Of a DNA stretch of 64,000 bases, positions 10,124 to 18,118 are shown piece after piece. The DNA lies in contig CANGNF010000006.1 of assembly GCA_947455205.1 (NCBI GenBank), forward strand, positions 87,992 to 151,991, written 5' to 3'. The notes under the pieces were generated by a model that had not been told where the DNA came from, searched no databases, and saw only the letters and a list, made by a program, of their open reading frames with translations. Positions within the stretch are counted from its first letter, which is position 1, and each line of letters begins with the position of its first letter. A program made the position numbers and the translations under genes. The stretch comes from Acetobacteraceae bacterium (GTDB taxonomy: Bacteria > Pseudomonadota > Alphaproteobacteria > Acetobacterales > Acetobacteraceae).

Positions 10124-10381
10124 CGCATCTCTCCCTGCCTATGGGGGGCCAGTGGCCCCGCGTGGGGCGGTAACTAGGGGGCAATGCGGCGACGGGGAAG
10201 GGGGGAGGTGCCTTGGGGGCCGCTCAGGTTACCAAATCGTTGCTGAAAGCGTGTCTCTGCTGGCACAGGGGTGTCGTATTCTGGTAACACCCTCTCGAAC
10301 TCGCGAGCAGTGGGCTTCCTAAACCAGCAGATTGAATTTAGTCTGCTGCTGTTCCCCCTGCCCCTGAAGGGACCCCCAAGC
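10124..10381. promoter_or_regulatory. divergent promoter region between glcB and the GntR regulator
   Basis: A 258-bp gap that is AT-richer than its surroundings between 10230 and 10350. It holds two inverted-repeat pairs: GTTACCA (10228-10234) with TGGTAAC (10282-10288), and CAGCAGA (10325-10331) with TCTGCTG (10342-10348) around an AT-rich 10-bp spacer. These are candidate operators for the divergent GntR protein. I could not place -35/-10 boxes with confidence. Confidence 0.45.
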
Positions 10382-11131
10382 GTGGCTCTACGTGAGCACC
10401 GGACGCGACTCGCCCCCGGTGGCGAGGCTGGACCGGCATCGGCCGAACCGCGACGGTTGCTGCCCGTGCAGCCGCGGACCATGGTCGAGCAGGCGGCGGA
10501 GGCCATCGTCGGCGCCGCGGCCCGTGGTGTCTTCCTGCCGGGCGACCGGCTGGTGGAGGCCGAGATCGCCCGCGACCTGGGCATTTCCCGCGTGCCGGTG
10601 CGGGAAGCCCTGCGCCTGCTGGAAAGCCAGGGCATCGTCGTCAGCACGCCCTACAAGGGCATGCGGCTGATGCAGGTGTCCAACGCCAGCGTGGCCGAGG
10701 TGATGCGCGTGCGCCTGGCGCTGGAGACCCTGGCCGTGCAGGAGGCGCTGCGCCGCCCCGGCGGGCCGGAGCGCTTCGGCGGGTTGCGGCGCTTTGCCGA
10801 TGCCTATGCCCAGGCGCATGAGACCGGCGACCCCGCGGCGGTGGTGGCGGCCGAGGAAGCCTTCCATGGCGAGCTGTGCCGCTGTTCCGGCAACGCGCCG
10901 CTGGCGGCGGTGTGGAACAGCCTGGCGCGGCAGCTGGCCGTGGTATGGGGCCTGGGGCAGACCGCCCGCAGCCTGACGGAATCGGCCGGCGAGCACGACA
11001 CGCTGATCGCGGCGTTGGAACGCGGCGACCTGAAGGGCGCCACGGCGCTGCTGACCGCGCATATCAACTGGCACATGGGCTTCGACTTCGAAGCTGCGCT
11101 GGACCAGCGCCGGCGCCAGCCGGGCGGCTGA
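10382..11131 (+). CDS. GntR-family regulator, FadR/FCD subgroup
   Basis: DNA-binding regulator. Residues about 30-95 form the winged helix (VEQAAEAIVGAAARGVFLPGDRL, AEIARDLGISRVPVREALRLLES). The C-terminal half is an FCD effector domain with the usual helical motifs (VMRVRLALETLAVQEAL, AFHGELCRCSGN, EHDTLIAALERGDLKGA). FCD domains usually bind carboxylic acids, which fits a neighbour making malate. I chose the GTG at 10382 because AAGGGA lies 9 bases upstream and the in-frame sequence before it (from an ATG at 10271) is AT-rich and unlike the family. Regulation of glcB is inferred from position only. Confidence 0.85.
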   Translation: MALREHRTRLAPGGEAGPASAEPRRLLPVQPRTMVEQAAEAIVGAAARGVFLPGDRLVEAEIARDLGISRVPVREALRLLESQGIVVSTPYKGMRLMQVSNASVAEVMRVRLALETLAVQEALRRPGGPERFGGLRRFADAYAQAHETGDPAAVVAAEEAFHGELCRCSGNAPLAAVWNSLARQLAVVWGLGQTARSLTESAGEHDTLIAALERGDLKGATALLTAHINWHMGFDFEAALDQRRRQPGG

Positions 11132-11167
11132 AGCCGGCGGCTGGGTTCGGCCCCGCCTTCGCGGCGG

Positions 11168-11210
11168 GCCGACCAAGCTTCGCTTAGCGGCAGCCGACCA
11201 AGCTTCGCTT
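11168..11210 (+). repeat. two direct copies of an 18-bp repeat between GntR and GGT genes
   Basis: GCCGACCAAGCTTCGCTT occurs at 11168-11185 and again at 11193-11210, a 25-bp period. It is flanked by GC-rich palindromic sequence (CGCCTTCGCGGCG). The GGCGGGCCGACC core is shared with the 28-bp tandem repeat at 22886, suggesting one dispersed intergenic repeat family. Confidence 0.7.
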
Positions 11211-11280
11211 CGCGGCGAGGGGGCTTGCCCGCCGACGGCTCCGGCGGGACCATGCGGGAAACCGCAGGAAGGCGCCGCCC

Positions 11281-12852
11281 ATGACCTACACCCCCACGCC
11301 CCACATCACCCAGAACTGGACCCTGGCCAAGCCGGCGGCGCGCGGCCATGGCGGCATGGTCGTCTCCCAGGTGAAGGTGGCGGCCGAGGCGGGCGCGGCG
11401 ATGCTGGCCGCCGGCGGCACCGCGGCCGATGCGGCGGTCGCCACCGCCTTCGCCCTGGCGGCGATCGAGCCGTGGAATTGCGGGCTGGGCGGCATCGGCT
11501 TCGCCCAGGTGGCCGGCGGCGCCAGCCCGGGCGAGACCTTCGACTTCGGCCCGGTCTCCCCGGCCAGGCTGGACCCCAGCGCCTACCCGATGACCGGGCG
11601 CATGAAGATGGACCTGTTCCCCTGGCCGGAGGTCGAGGGCGACCGCAACGTCCATGGCCCGATGTCGGCGCTGATCCCTTCCGCCGTCGCCGGCTACGCC
11701 CTGCTGCATGAACGCTATGGCCGGCTGCCCTGGAAGGACGTGCTGGCCCCCGCGGTGGCGCTGGCCAAGCGCGGCCTGCCGCAGGACTGGTACACCACGC
11801 TGAAGGTCGCGGCCTCGGCCAGCGTGCTGCGGCTGTACCCGGAAAGCGCCCGCATCTACCTGCCCAATGGCCTGCCGCCGGTGGCGCCCTACCAGGGCAG
11901 CACCGGCTTCTTCACCCAGGGCAACCTGCCGGCCACGCTGGAGCGGCTGCAGCAGGCGGGCTGGCGGGACTTCTACCAGGGCGACATCGCCGCCGCCGTT
12001 GCGGCCGACATGAAGGAGATGGGCGGCTTCGTGACCGCCGAGGACCTGGCCGCCTGCCAGGCCCGGGTGCTGCCGGCGGTCAAGGTGCCCTGGCGCGGCC
12101 GCAGCCTGCTGCTGAGCAACGGCCTGACCGCGACGCCGACCTACCGCGACGTGATGCGCCGGATGGAAAGCGCCGATTTCAGCGGCACGCCTTCCGCCGC
12201 CTGGTATGCCCAGCTGGCCGCCAGCATGAAGGCCGCCTATGCCGACCGCCTGGAAGGGCTGGGCGAGGCCGAGAACCCCAGCGCGGACAGCTGCACCACC
12301 CACCTGACCGTCTGCGACAAGGACGGCATGATGGTGGCCATGACCACCACGCTGCTCTCCTCCATGGGCAGCCGCGTGGTGCTGCCGAAGTCCGGCGTGC
12401 TGATGAACAACGGCGTCATGTGGTTCGACCCGCGGCCGGGCACGCCCAACGCCATCGCCCCGCGCAAGCGGCCGCTGACCAACATGAGCCCGATCATCGC
12501 CACCGACGCGGCTGGCCGGCCGGAGATCGCCTGCGGTGCCTCGGGCGGCCGGCGGATCATGGCGGCGGTGTTCCAGACCCTGTCCTTCGTCGCCGATTTC
12601 GGCATGGACCCCGAGGTGGCGGCGCATCACCCGCGCATCGATGTCTCAGGGCCGGAGCATGTCTCGGCCGACCGCAAGCTGCCGGAGGCGGTGCTGGCGG
12701 CGCTGCGCGCGGGCGGGCCGCTGGATGAGGTGGACCACGGGGTGATCCCGATCAACTTCGCCTGCCCCAACATCATCCGGCGCGGCGCGGATGGCAGCGT
12801 GGTCGGCGTCTCCGACCTGGCTTCCCCCTGGAGTGGTGCTGTCGCGGCCTGA
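11281..12852 (+). CDS. gamma-glutamyltransferase-family Ntn hydrolase
   Basis: Member of the self-cleaving gamma-glutamyltranspeptidase family, 523 aa. The large-subunit region has HGGMVVSQVKVAAEAGAAML and the glycine-rich ALAAIEPWNCGLGGIGF motif. The predicted cleavage and nucleophile threonine is Thr339 in CTTHLTVCDKDG. The small subunit has TTLLSSMGSRVVLPKSGVLMNN and CGASGGRRIMAAVFQTL. No signal peptide is evident, unlike classical periplasmic GGTs, so it may be a cytoplasmic hydrolase of gamma-glutamyl or acyl-amide compounds. It stands alone between a regulator and a chemoreceptor, so its substrate is unknown. Confidence 0.88.
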   Translation: MTYTPTPHITQNWTLAKPAARGHGGMVVSQVKVAAEAGAAMLAAGGTAADAAVATAFALAAIEPWNCGLGGIGFAQVAGGASPGETFDFGPVSPARLDPSAYPMTGRMKMDLFPWPEVEGDRNVHGPMSALIPSAVAGYALLHERYGRLPWKDVLAPAVALAKRGLPQDWYTTLKVAASASVLRLYPESARIYLPNGLPPVAPYQGSTGFFTQGNLPATLERLQQAGWRDFYQGDIAAAVAADMKEMGGFVTAEDLAACQARVLPAVKVPWRGRSLLLSNGLTATPTYRDVMRRMESADFSGTPSAAWYAQLAASMKAAYADRLEGLGEAENPSADSCTTHLTVCDKDGMMVAMTTTLLSSMGSRVVLPKSGVLMNNGVMWFDPRPGTPNAIAPRKRPLTNMSPIIATDAAGRPEIACGASGGRRIMAAVFQTLSFVADFGMDPEVAAHHPRIDVSGPEHVSADRKLPEAVLAALRAGGPLDEVDHGVIPINFACPNIIRRGADGSVVGVSDLASPWSGAVAA

Positions 12853-12896
12853 CAAAGGAGCCGCGACGCCGGCGGGTGCATTTGTAATCCGCCGGC
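12841..12896 (+). terminator. two back-to-back stem-loops at the end of the GGT gene
   Basis: GTCGCGGC (12841-12848) pairs with GCCGCGAC (12860-12867), and the next base starts a second stem, GCCGGCGG (12868-12875) with CCGCCGGC (12889-12896). The first arm overlaps the end of the coding region. A short T-rich stretch (TGTTTTAG) follows. Likely terminator for the GGT gene. Confidence 0.5.
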
Positions 12897-13001
12897 ACTG
12901 CCGGACATTGGACTGTTTTAGCCGCTTCTTTACCGCTCTGGCCTCTCCTGGCCGTGATGTGCCGCTTTGGCGGGCAACGTTACGACAAAGGGAGAGTTTG
13001 G

Positions 13002-14351
13002 ATGACGGTCAGTACTGAAATCGCCGACCGGCTGGACTTCGTCGGCTGGGATGGAGAGAGCCAGGCCGCCCTGGCCGAATTCCTGCCCGTACTGCAGGCG
13101 GCGCTGCCGGATATCCTGGCCGGCTTCTACCGCCACCTCGCGCGCTTCCCGCAACTCATGGCCATGTTCAGTGGCAAGGCCGCCACGGACCGCGCCTCCG
13201 AGGCCCAGCGCGGCCATTGGACGGCGCTGTTCTCCGGCCGGTTCGACGACGAATATGTCGCCTCGGTGCGCCGCGTCGGCCGCATGCACAGCCGGATCGG
13301 GCTGGAGCCGCGCTGGTACATCGGCGGCTACAGCCATGTGCTGGGCCAGGTCTATGCCCTGGCGACGACGCATTACCGCAGCCGGCTGCGCCCGGCGGAA
13401 GCGGCGGCCCGGACCGCGCGGCTGATGCAGGCGCTGAACCGCGCCGTGATGCTGGACATGGACATCGCCATCTCGATCTACCTGGAGGAGAACAAGGCCA
13501 GCTTCGACCGGCGGATCAGCGAGCTGGCCGGGCGGTTCGAGACGCAGTTCGCCGGCGTGGTCGGTGAGATGGCCGGCGGCGCCGACGCGCTGAAGGGCAC
13601 CGCGGAGGCGCTGAGCGCCACCGCCGAGCAGACCGCGGGCCAGGCGACGCTGGTGGCCGGCGCCGCCGAACAGGCCAATGCCGGGGTGCAGACCGTGGCA
13701 ACCGCGGCCGAGGAACTGACCGCCTCGATCAACGAGATCTCCCGCCAGGTGGCGCAATCCTCCCGCACCACGGACCAGGCGGTGGAGACCACGCGGCGCA
13801 CCGACACCATCATGCAGGCGCTGGCCGGCGGCGCGGAGCGGATCGGCGACGTGGTCGGGCTGATCGGCCAGGTGGCGGCGCAGACCAACCTGCTGGCGCT
13901 GAACGCGACGATAGAGGCCGCCCGGGCGGGCGAAGCGGGCAAGGGCTTCGCGGTGGTGGCCAGCGAGGTGAAGAACCTGGCGGCGCAGACCACCAAGGCG
14001 ACCGAGACCATCAGCCAGCAGGTGCAGGAGCTGCAGGCGGCGACGCAGCAGGCGGTGCAGGCCATCAGCGGCATCGGCGGCACCATCGCCGAGATCAACC
14101 AGGTGGCCACCGCCATCGCCGCCGCCATCGAGCAGCAGGGCGCGGCGACGCAGGAGATTGCCCGCAGCGTGCAGGACGTGGCCGCCGGCACGCGGGAGGT
14201 CAGTGCCAACATCACCGGGGTGGGCCAGGGCGCCCAGGGCACCGGGCAGGCCGCCGGGCTGGTGCTGCGCGCCGCCGAGGACCAGGCGCGCCAGGCCGAG
14301 GGGCTGCGCGGCACGGTCAGCGGCTTCCTGGCGGAATTCCGCGCCGCCTGA
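13002..14351 (+). CDS. globin-coupled chemoreceptor (HemAT-like), soluble
   Basis: Cytoplasmic oxygen or redox taxis sensor, 449 aa. Residues ~1-165 are a protoglobin domain with the proximal heme histidine His96 in [21 protein letters not shown]. No transmembrane segment is present. The rest is a coiled-coil methyl-accepting signalling domain, with the hairpin tip motif [28 protein letters not shown] (written here only to identify the family) and [15 protein letters not shown]. The ATG at 13002 has GGGAGAG a few bases upstream; an earlier in-frame ATG at 12954 lacks one and adds unrelated sequence. No other chemotaxis genes are adjacent, so it must signal to a CheA/CheW set elsewhere. Confidence 0.93.
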   Translation: MTVSTEIADRLDFVGWDGESQAALAEFLPVLQAALPDILAGFYRHLARFPQLMAMFSGKAATDRASEAQRGHWTALFSGRFDDEYVASVRRVGRMHSRIGLEPRWYIGGYSHVLGQVYALATTHYRSRLRPAEAAARTARLMQALNRAVMLDMDIAISIYLEENKASFDRRISELAGRFETQFAGVVGEMAGGADALKGTAEALSATAEQTAGQATLVAGAAEQANAGVQTVATAAEELTASINEISRQVAQSSRTTDQAVETTRRTDTIMQALAGGAERIGDVVGLIGQVAAQTNLLALNATIEAARAGEAGKGFAVVASEVKNLAAQTTKATETISQQVQELQAATQQAVQAISGIGGTIAEINQVATAIAAAIEQQGAATQEIARSVQDVAAGTREVSANITGVGQGAQGTGQAAGLVLRAAEDQARQAEGLRGTVSGFLAEFRAA

Positions 14352-14383
14352 CCTGGGCGGCCCAGATCACCAAGGCGATCCGG

Positions 14384-14521
14384 ATGCTGGGCCGGATCAG
14401 CGTGCCGCTGGGCATCGACCATGTGGTGGTGGACCAGGAATCGCAGGAGCTGGGCGAGGAGACCACGCTGCCCGGCCTGGCGCGGAAGCTGCGCGAGCGG
14501 CGGGGTGGTGACGACGCCTGA
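14384..14521 (+). CDS. small hypothetical protein (45 codons) after the chemoreceptor gene
   Basis: Not recognised. The frame reads MLGRISVPLGIDHVVVDQ and ends LPGLARKLRERRGGDDA. Nearly every codon ends in G or C (the few exceptions include CAT, GAA and GGT), matching real genes here. The open frame extends upstream without a stop into the end of the chemoreceptor gene, so the true start could lie earlier (a run [11 protein letters not shown] precedes the ATG). It may be a genuine small gene or the tail of a decayed one. A strong hairpin lies 57 bases downstream. Confidence 0.45.
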   Translation: MLGRISVPLGIDHVVVDQESQELGEETTLPGLARKLRERRGGDDA

Positions 14522-14577
14522 TCGTCGCCGCAGGGCTTCCACCGGCGGCGCGGATCAGCCGCCTGGATGCAGGCCAC

Positions 14578-14654
14578 GGTTTGCCGGACGCTTCCATGAG
14601 CCTCCGGCAAACCCTAGAGCACCATGCGCCCTGTCGGGCGCATTTCGTGCTCTA
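14578..14654 (+). terminator. two consecutive hairpins in the 14.5-14.7 kb intergenic region
   Basis: GGTTTGCCGGA (14578-14588) pairs perfectly with TCCGGCAAACC (14603-14613). Next, TAGAGCACCATGCGCCC (14615-14631) pairs with GGGCGCATTTCGTGCTCTA (14636-14654) with a small internal loop. They probably end the chemoreceptor transcript. The second hairpin shares its CTAGAGCA end sequence with the perfect palindrome just downstream. Confidence 0.5.
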
Positions 14655-14667
14655 TAACTTGTTGAAA

Positions 14668-14717
14668 CTAGAGCAATATCCGCTCTGATGATTCCATCAG
14701 AGCGGATATTGCTCTAG
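14668..14717. repeat. perfect 23-bp inverted repeat (CTAGAGCAATATCCG family)
   Basis: Arms 14668-14690 and 14695-14717 are exact reverse complements around a 4-base ATTC loop. The left arm begins CTAGAGCAATATCCG. It is AT-richer than its surroundings and lies 27 bp upstream of the next start codon. A related but imperfect copy beginning CTAGCGCAATATCTG is at 40204. It is probably a mobile or dispersed palindromic intergenic repeat; it could also fold in RNA as a terminator or stability element. Confidence 0.85.
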
Positions 14718-14744
14718 CATTCGCGCGCAACGGAGCGCGCCGCC

Positions 14745-15530
14745 ATGAAGCAGCCCTTTCCCCTGGAATATGCCCGCAAGGGCCTGGTCGGCCTGCTGGT
14801 GCCGCCGGCCAATACCACGGTGGAGCCGGAGGCGGCGCTGCTGCTGCCGCCCGGCCTGGGCTGGGTGGCGGCGCGGCTGATCGGCGATGCCGAACTCAGC
14901 GTGGCCGAGCGGATGGTGCAGTACATCGCGGCGCTGGATGCCACGTTGGCGCAGGTGAACAACGCGCCGGTCACCGCCTTCGCGCTGGCCATCACCGGGG
15001 CCAGCTACGGCGTGGGCGCGGTGGAGGAGGACCGCCTGGTGGCGGCGCTGGAGGCGCGGCTGGACGTGCCCTTCATCACCGCCGCACGGTCGGTGCGGGA
15101 CGCGCTGAACCTGCTGGGCGCGAAGCGGCTGGGGCTGGTCTCGCCCTACCCGGATGACGTGACCGCCGCCAGCGTGGCCTATTGGGAAAGCCGCGGCTTC
15201 CAGGTGGTGCGGGTGGCGCGGGTGCCGCTGCCGGAAGGCGCCTTCCACCCGATCTACGCGCTGGGCTCGCGTGAGGCGACGCTGGCGCTGGAGGGGCTGG
15301 ACCCCACCGGCATCGACGCCGTGGTGCTGCTGGGCACCGGCATGCCGACGCTGGGGACCATTGCCAAGCACCCCAGCCATGGCGGCGTGCCGGTCATCTC
15401 CTCCATGCTCGCGGTGGCCTGGCGGGTAGCGGAGGCCTGCCTGCGGCCGGAGGCGCCGAGCGTGGCGGCGCTGCGGGCGATGATCGGCGGCGAGGGCTGG
15501 AAGGCGCGGCTCGGCACGGGGCTTGCGTAG
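14745..15530 (+). CDS. maleate isomerase / arylmalonate decarboxylase-like protein (catalytic Cys absent)
   Basis: 261-aa protein of the Asp/Glu racemase superfamily, closest to the maleate cis-trans isomerase group. It has KGLVGLLVPPANTTVEPE at the N-terminus, LNLLGAKRLGLVSPYPDDV in the middle and the SSMLAVAWRVAEACLR C-terminal motif. In active family members two cysteines flank the active site. Here the matching positions read AITGASYG and LLGTGMPTLG, so both appear to be threonine; the only cysteine is near the C-terminus. Activity is therefore uncertain. A ribosome site GGAG precedes the ATG, and a Bug-type binding protein follows 93 bp later. Confidence 0.75.
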   Translation: MKQPFPLEYARKGLVGLLVPPANTTVEPEAALLLPPGLGWVAARLIGDAELSVAERMVQYIAALDATLAQVNNAPVTAFALAITGASYGVGAVEEDRLVAALEARLDVPFITAARSVRDALNLLGAKRLGLVSPYPDDVTAASVAYWESRGFQVVRVARVPLPEGAFHPIYALGSREATLALEGLDPTGIDAVVLLGTGMPTLGTIAKHPSHGGVPVISSMLAVAWRVAEACLRPEAPSVAALRAMIGGEGWKARLGTGLA

Positions 15531-15623
15531 CCGGAACCAGTCCGGCCGGTGCCGGCGGCCTGCCTTGGGGTTGCCCAGGGAACAGGCAGCCGGGCCGGCC
15601 TTCTGGTGAAGGAACCGCCTGAC

Positions 15624-16604
15624 ATGCAACGTCGCCACCTGCTGGGCCTGGCCGCTGGCCTTGCCATGCCGACCATCGTTCGTGCCCAGGGCGCGGCCTG
15701 GCCCAGCCGCATGCCGATCCGGCTGATCGTCACCTTCCCGCCCGGCGGGCTGGCCGACACCGTCTCCCGCCTGCTGGTGCCGTCGCTCTCGGCCGCGCTG
15801 GGGCAGCAGGTGGTGGTGGAGAACCGCGCCGGCGCCGGTGGCTCCATCGGCGCCGACATGTGCGCCAAGGCAGCGCCGGACGGCTATACGCTGGTGGTCA
15901 GCCATGCCAGCCCGCACGGCATCGCGCCCGGCATCTACCCGCAACTGCCCTACGACCCCGTGACCGATTTCAGCCACCTGGCCATGGTGTGCGACACCGG
16001 CAACGCGCTGATGGTCAAGGCTGACAGCCCGATCAAGACCATGGCGGACTACATTGCCGCGGCGAAGTCGGCGCGCGGCGTGCGCTACGGCAGCAGCGGC
16101 ATCGGCAGCATCACCCACCTGATGGGCGAGGTGCTGGGCAAGGAAGCCGGGCTGACCAAGCTGGACCACGTGCCCTATCGCGGCAGCGCGCCGGCGCTGC
16201 AGGACATGCTGGCCGGGCAGATCGAGAGCCTGTTCGACCCGTTGACCACCTATGTGGGCATGCTGAAGGACGGCACGCTGCGGGCGCTGGCGGTTTCCAC
16301 CCCGTCGCGCGTGCCGGCGGTGCCGAACGTGCCGACCTTTGCCGAGCTGGGCCTGGGCCGGCTGACCTGCACCACCTGGGTCGGCATTTCCGGCCCCAAG
16401 GCGCTGCCGGCGCCGATCGCGGCCAAGCTGACCGAGGTGACGGTGACGGCCATGGCCAACCCCGAGATCCGCCAGAAGCTGGCCGACCTGGCCAGCTACC
16501 CGCCGCCGCAGCGGCTGGTGGGGCCGGCCTTCGCCGGCTACATCGCCGACTACGTGAAGGAATGGACCGGCGTGGCCAAGGCGGCCGGGATCGTCGCCAG
16601 TTGA
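15624..16604 (+). CDS. Bug-family (TTT) substrate-binding protein 2
   Basis: Periplasmic receptor of 326 aa. The start MQRRHLLGLAAGLAMPTIVRAQ is a twin-arginine-type signal, followed by PIRLIVTFPPGGLADTVSRL, VVENRAGAGGSIGADM, APDGYTLVVS and HVPYRGSAPALQDMLAGQ. I chose the ATG at 15624, with AAGGA upstream, over a longer frame because the extra residues are not signal-like. It follows the maleate-isomerase-like gene, suggesting a carboxylic acid ligand, but no transporter membrane genes are near. Confidence 0.9.
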   Translation: MQRRHLLGLAAGLAMPTIVRAQGAAWPSRMPIRLIVTFPPGGLADTVSRLLVPSLSAALGQQVVVENRAGAGGSIGADMCAKAAPDGYTLVVSHASPHGIAPGIYPQLPYDPVTDFSHLAMVCDTGNALMVKADSPIKTMADYIAAAKSARGVRYGSSGIGSITHLMGEVLGKEAGLTKLDHVPYRGSAPALQDMLAGQIESLFDPLTTYVGMLKDGTLRALAVSTPSRVPAVPNVPTFAELGLGRLTCTTWVGISGPKALPAPIAAKLTEVTVTAMANPEIRQKLADLASYPPPQRLVGPAFAGYIADYVKEWTGVAKAAGIVAS

Positions 16605-16613
16605 GCGATGGCG

Positions 16614-16637
16614 GGCGGAATGGTTAACCTTTCCGCC
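16614..16637 (+). terminator. hairpin after Bug protein 2
   Basis: GGCGGAA (16614-16620) pairs with TTCCGCC (16631-16637) around a 10-base AT-rich loop, 9 bases after the stop codon. There is no U-tract. Confidence 0.35.
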
Positions 16638-16657
16638 TGACGCATGAGGAGGCCGGC

Positions 16658-16990
16658 ATGGAAGTGACGCATTCGCCGATACCGGGCGGGGTTGTGCTGC
16701 ACCTGGCCGGCCGGCTGGACCAGGTCAGCGCCCCGGTGGTGGAGCCACAGGTGATGGCGGCGCTGCCGGAGAACGGCGTGCTGGTGCTGGACCTGGCGCG
16801 GCTGCGCTACTGTTCCTCCGCGGGGTTGCGGGTGCTGCTGGTGGCGGTGAAGCAGGCGGCGGCGAACCGCACGCGCTTCGGCCTGGCCGCGGTGCAGCCG
16901 GCGGTGGCGGAGATGCTGGAGAGCACCGGCGTGGACAAGGTGGTGCCGAGCTTTCCGAGTGCGCGGGAGGCGGCGGTGGCGCTGGGGTGA
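16658..16990 (+). CDS. STAS-domain protein (anti-sigma factor antagonist-like)
   Basis: A 110-aa single STAS domain of the SpoIIAA/RsbV type, which binds and relieves partner-switching kinases. It has GGVVLHLAGRLDQVSAPVVEPQV, VLVLDLARLRYCSSAGLRVLLVAVKQA and a terminal helix. The serine pair in YCSSAGLR is where the regulatory phosphoserine normally lies. No cognate anti-sigma kinase or phosphatase gene is adjacent. A strong GAGGAGG ribosome site precedes the ATG, and the stop overlaps the DUF2283 start. Confidence 0.9.
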   Translation: MEVTHSPIPGGVVLHLAGRLDQVSAPVVEPQVMAALPENGVLVLDLARLRYCSSAGLRVLLVAVKQAAANRTRFGLAAVQPAVAEMLESTGVDKVVPSFPSAREAAVALG

Positions 16991-17196
16991 GCACCACCAC
17001 CTACGACCCCGAGGCCGATGCCGCCTATGTGCGCCTGGCGCCGGCCGGCGTGCGCGTGGCCGATACGCGAGAGGTCGAGCCCGGCATCGTGCTGGACCTG
17101 GATGCCGAGGGGCGGCTGGTGGGGATCGAAGTGCTGAACGTGCGGTCCCGCGTGGCGGCAGGGGCCGCCGGCCTGGTGCAACTGCCGGCGGCCTGA
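16987..17196 (+). CDS. DUF2283-family small protein
   Basis: A 69-aa protein with the DUF2283 pattern: YDPEADAAYVRLA, a TREVEPGIVLDLDAEGRLVGIEVLNV core and a short tail. Function is unknown; some family members lie next to toxin-antitoxin genes, but none is seen here. It starts at a GTG that overlaps the stop of the STAS gene by 3 bases, so the two are translationally coupled. Confidence 0.82.
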   Translation: MSTTTYDPEADAAYVRLAPAGVRVADTREVEPGIVLDLDAEGRLVGIEVLNVRSRVAAGAAGLVQLPAA

Positions 17197-17202
17197 GCTG
17201 CC

Positions 17203-18096
17203 TTAGCCCGCCTCGTCCTTGCAGTACCGCGCCACTTCCTCATGCGTGGCGAACCACACGCCGTCATGGCCCTTGATGTACTCGACCAGCGCTTCCAGCA
17301 GCGGCATGCGGCTGCGGTGGCCGATGATGTGCGGGTGCATGGTCAGCAGGAACAGCCCGCCCTCGGCATAGGCGCCGTCGAACTCGGCCTTGAAGATCTC
17401 CAGCACGCTTGAAGGCGGCGTGTAGGGCCGCAGCCCGGAGAAGCGGACGAACATGAAGTAGGGCGCGTCGTCGCGGATCCATTCGGGCGGCAACTCCACC
17501 ACGCCGGTCGGGCGGCCGGAATCCACCAGCTCATAGGGCTCGTCATCGCCCATCAGGCTGCTGTCGTAGAGCAGGCCCATCTCCTCGATGATGCCCATGG
17601 TATCCACGCTGAAATCCCAGGACGCGGTGCGGATGCCAACCGGGCGGCGGCCGCTGACCTTCTCCAGCACGTCGGCGCTGCGCAGCGTCAGCTCGCGCTC
17701 CACCCCGGGCGGCAGGCTGGTATTCGCCTCATGGATCCAGCTGTGGATGCCGATCTCGTGGCCCTCATCGGCCAGGGCGCGCTGTTCGTCCGGGTAGATC
17801 AGCGCGGTGACGGCGGGCACGTAGAAACTGGCGCGGATGGAATGGCGGTCCAGCAGGCGGCGGATGCGCGGCACGCCCTGGCGGTTGCCGTACTGCCCCT
17901 GGCTGATCCGCATCGGGCTCTCGTCGCCGTCGCGCAGCGGCGTGGTGTCGTGGTCGCTGTCGAAGCTCAGTGCCACGGCGCAGCGGGCGCCGCCGGGCCA
18001 GCAATGCGGCTTCAGGCTGCGGCCGGCGCGGGCGCGGTTGATCGCGGTGCGCCAGTAGTCCTCGGGCCATTCCCAGGGCTTCTTCGGGTCTGCCAT
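17203..18096 (-). CDS. polysaccharide deacetylase-family protein
   Basis: NodB-homology deacetylase of 297 aa. The catalytic and metal motif is ALSFDSDHDT, where many members have TFDDG. The metal-binding HSWIH occurs in GHEIGIHSWIHEA. RTASWDFSVDTMGIIEEMGLLYDSSLMGDD is motif 3 and LLTMHPHIIGHRSRM is the later histidine motif. No signal peptide is seen, so a cytoplasmic substrate such as a purine-derived or amide compound is possible. I chose the ATG at 18096 because GGAG sits 7 bases upstream; an ATG two codons earlier is too close to it. It is 22 bases from the outer-membrane protein gene. Confidence 0.88.
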   Translation of the reverse strand: MADPKKPWEWPEDYWRTAINRARAGRSLKPHCWPGGARCAVALSFDSDHDTTPLRDGDESPMRISQGQYGNRQGVPRIRRLLDRHSIRASFYVPAVTALIYPDEQRALADEGHEIGIHSWIHEANTSLPPGVERELTLRSADVLEKVSGRRPVGIRTASWDFSVDTMGIIEEMGLLYDSSLMGDDEPYELVDSGRPTGVVELPPEWIRDDAPYFMFVRFSGLRPYTPPSSVLEIFKAEFDGAYAEGGLFLLTMHPHIIGHRSRMPLLEALVEYIKGHDGVWFATHEEVARYCKDEAG

Positions 18097-18118
18097 CGTC
18101 ATGCTCCGTCGGTTCGGG

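Noticed and set aside
8186..10177. 663-codon plus-strand open frame
   Set aside because: It is antisense to malate synthase G and has shadow-type composition.
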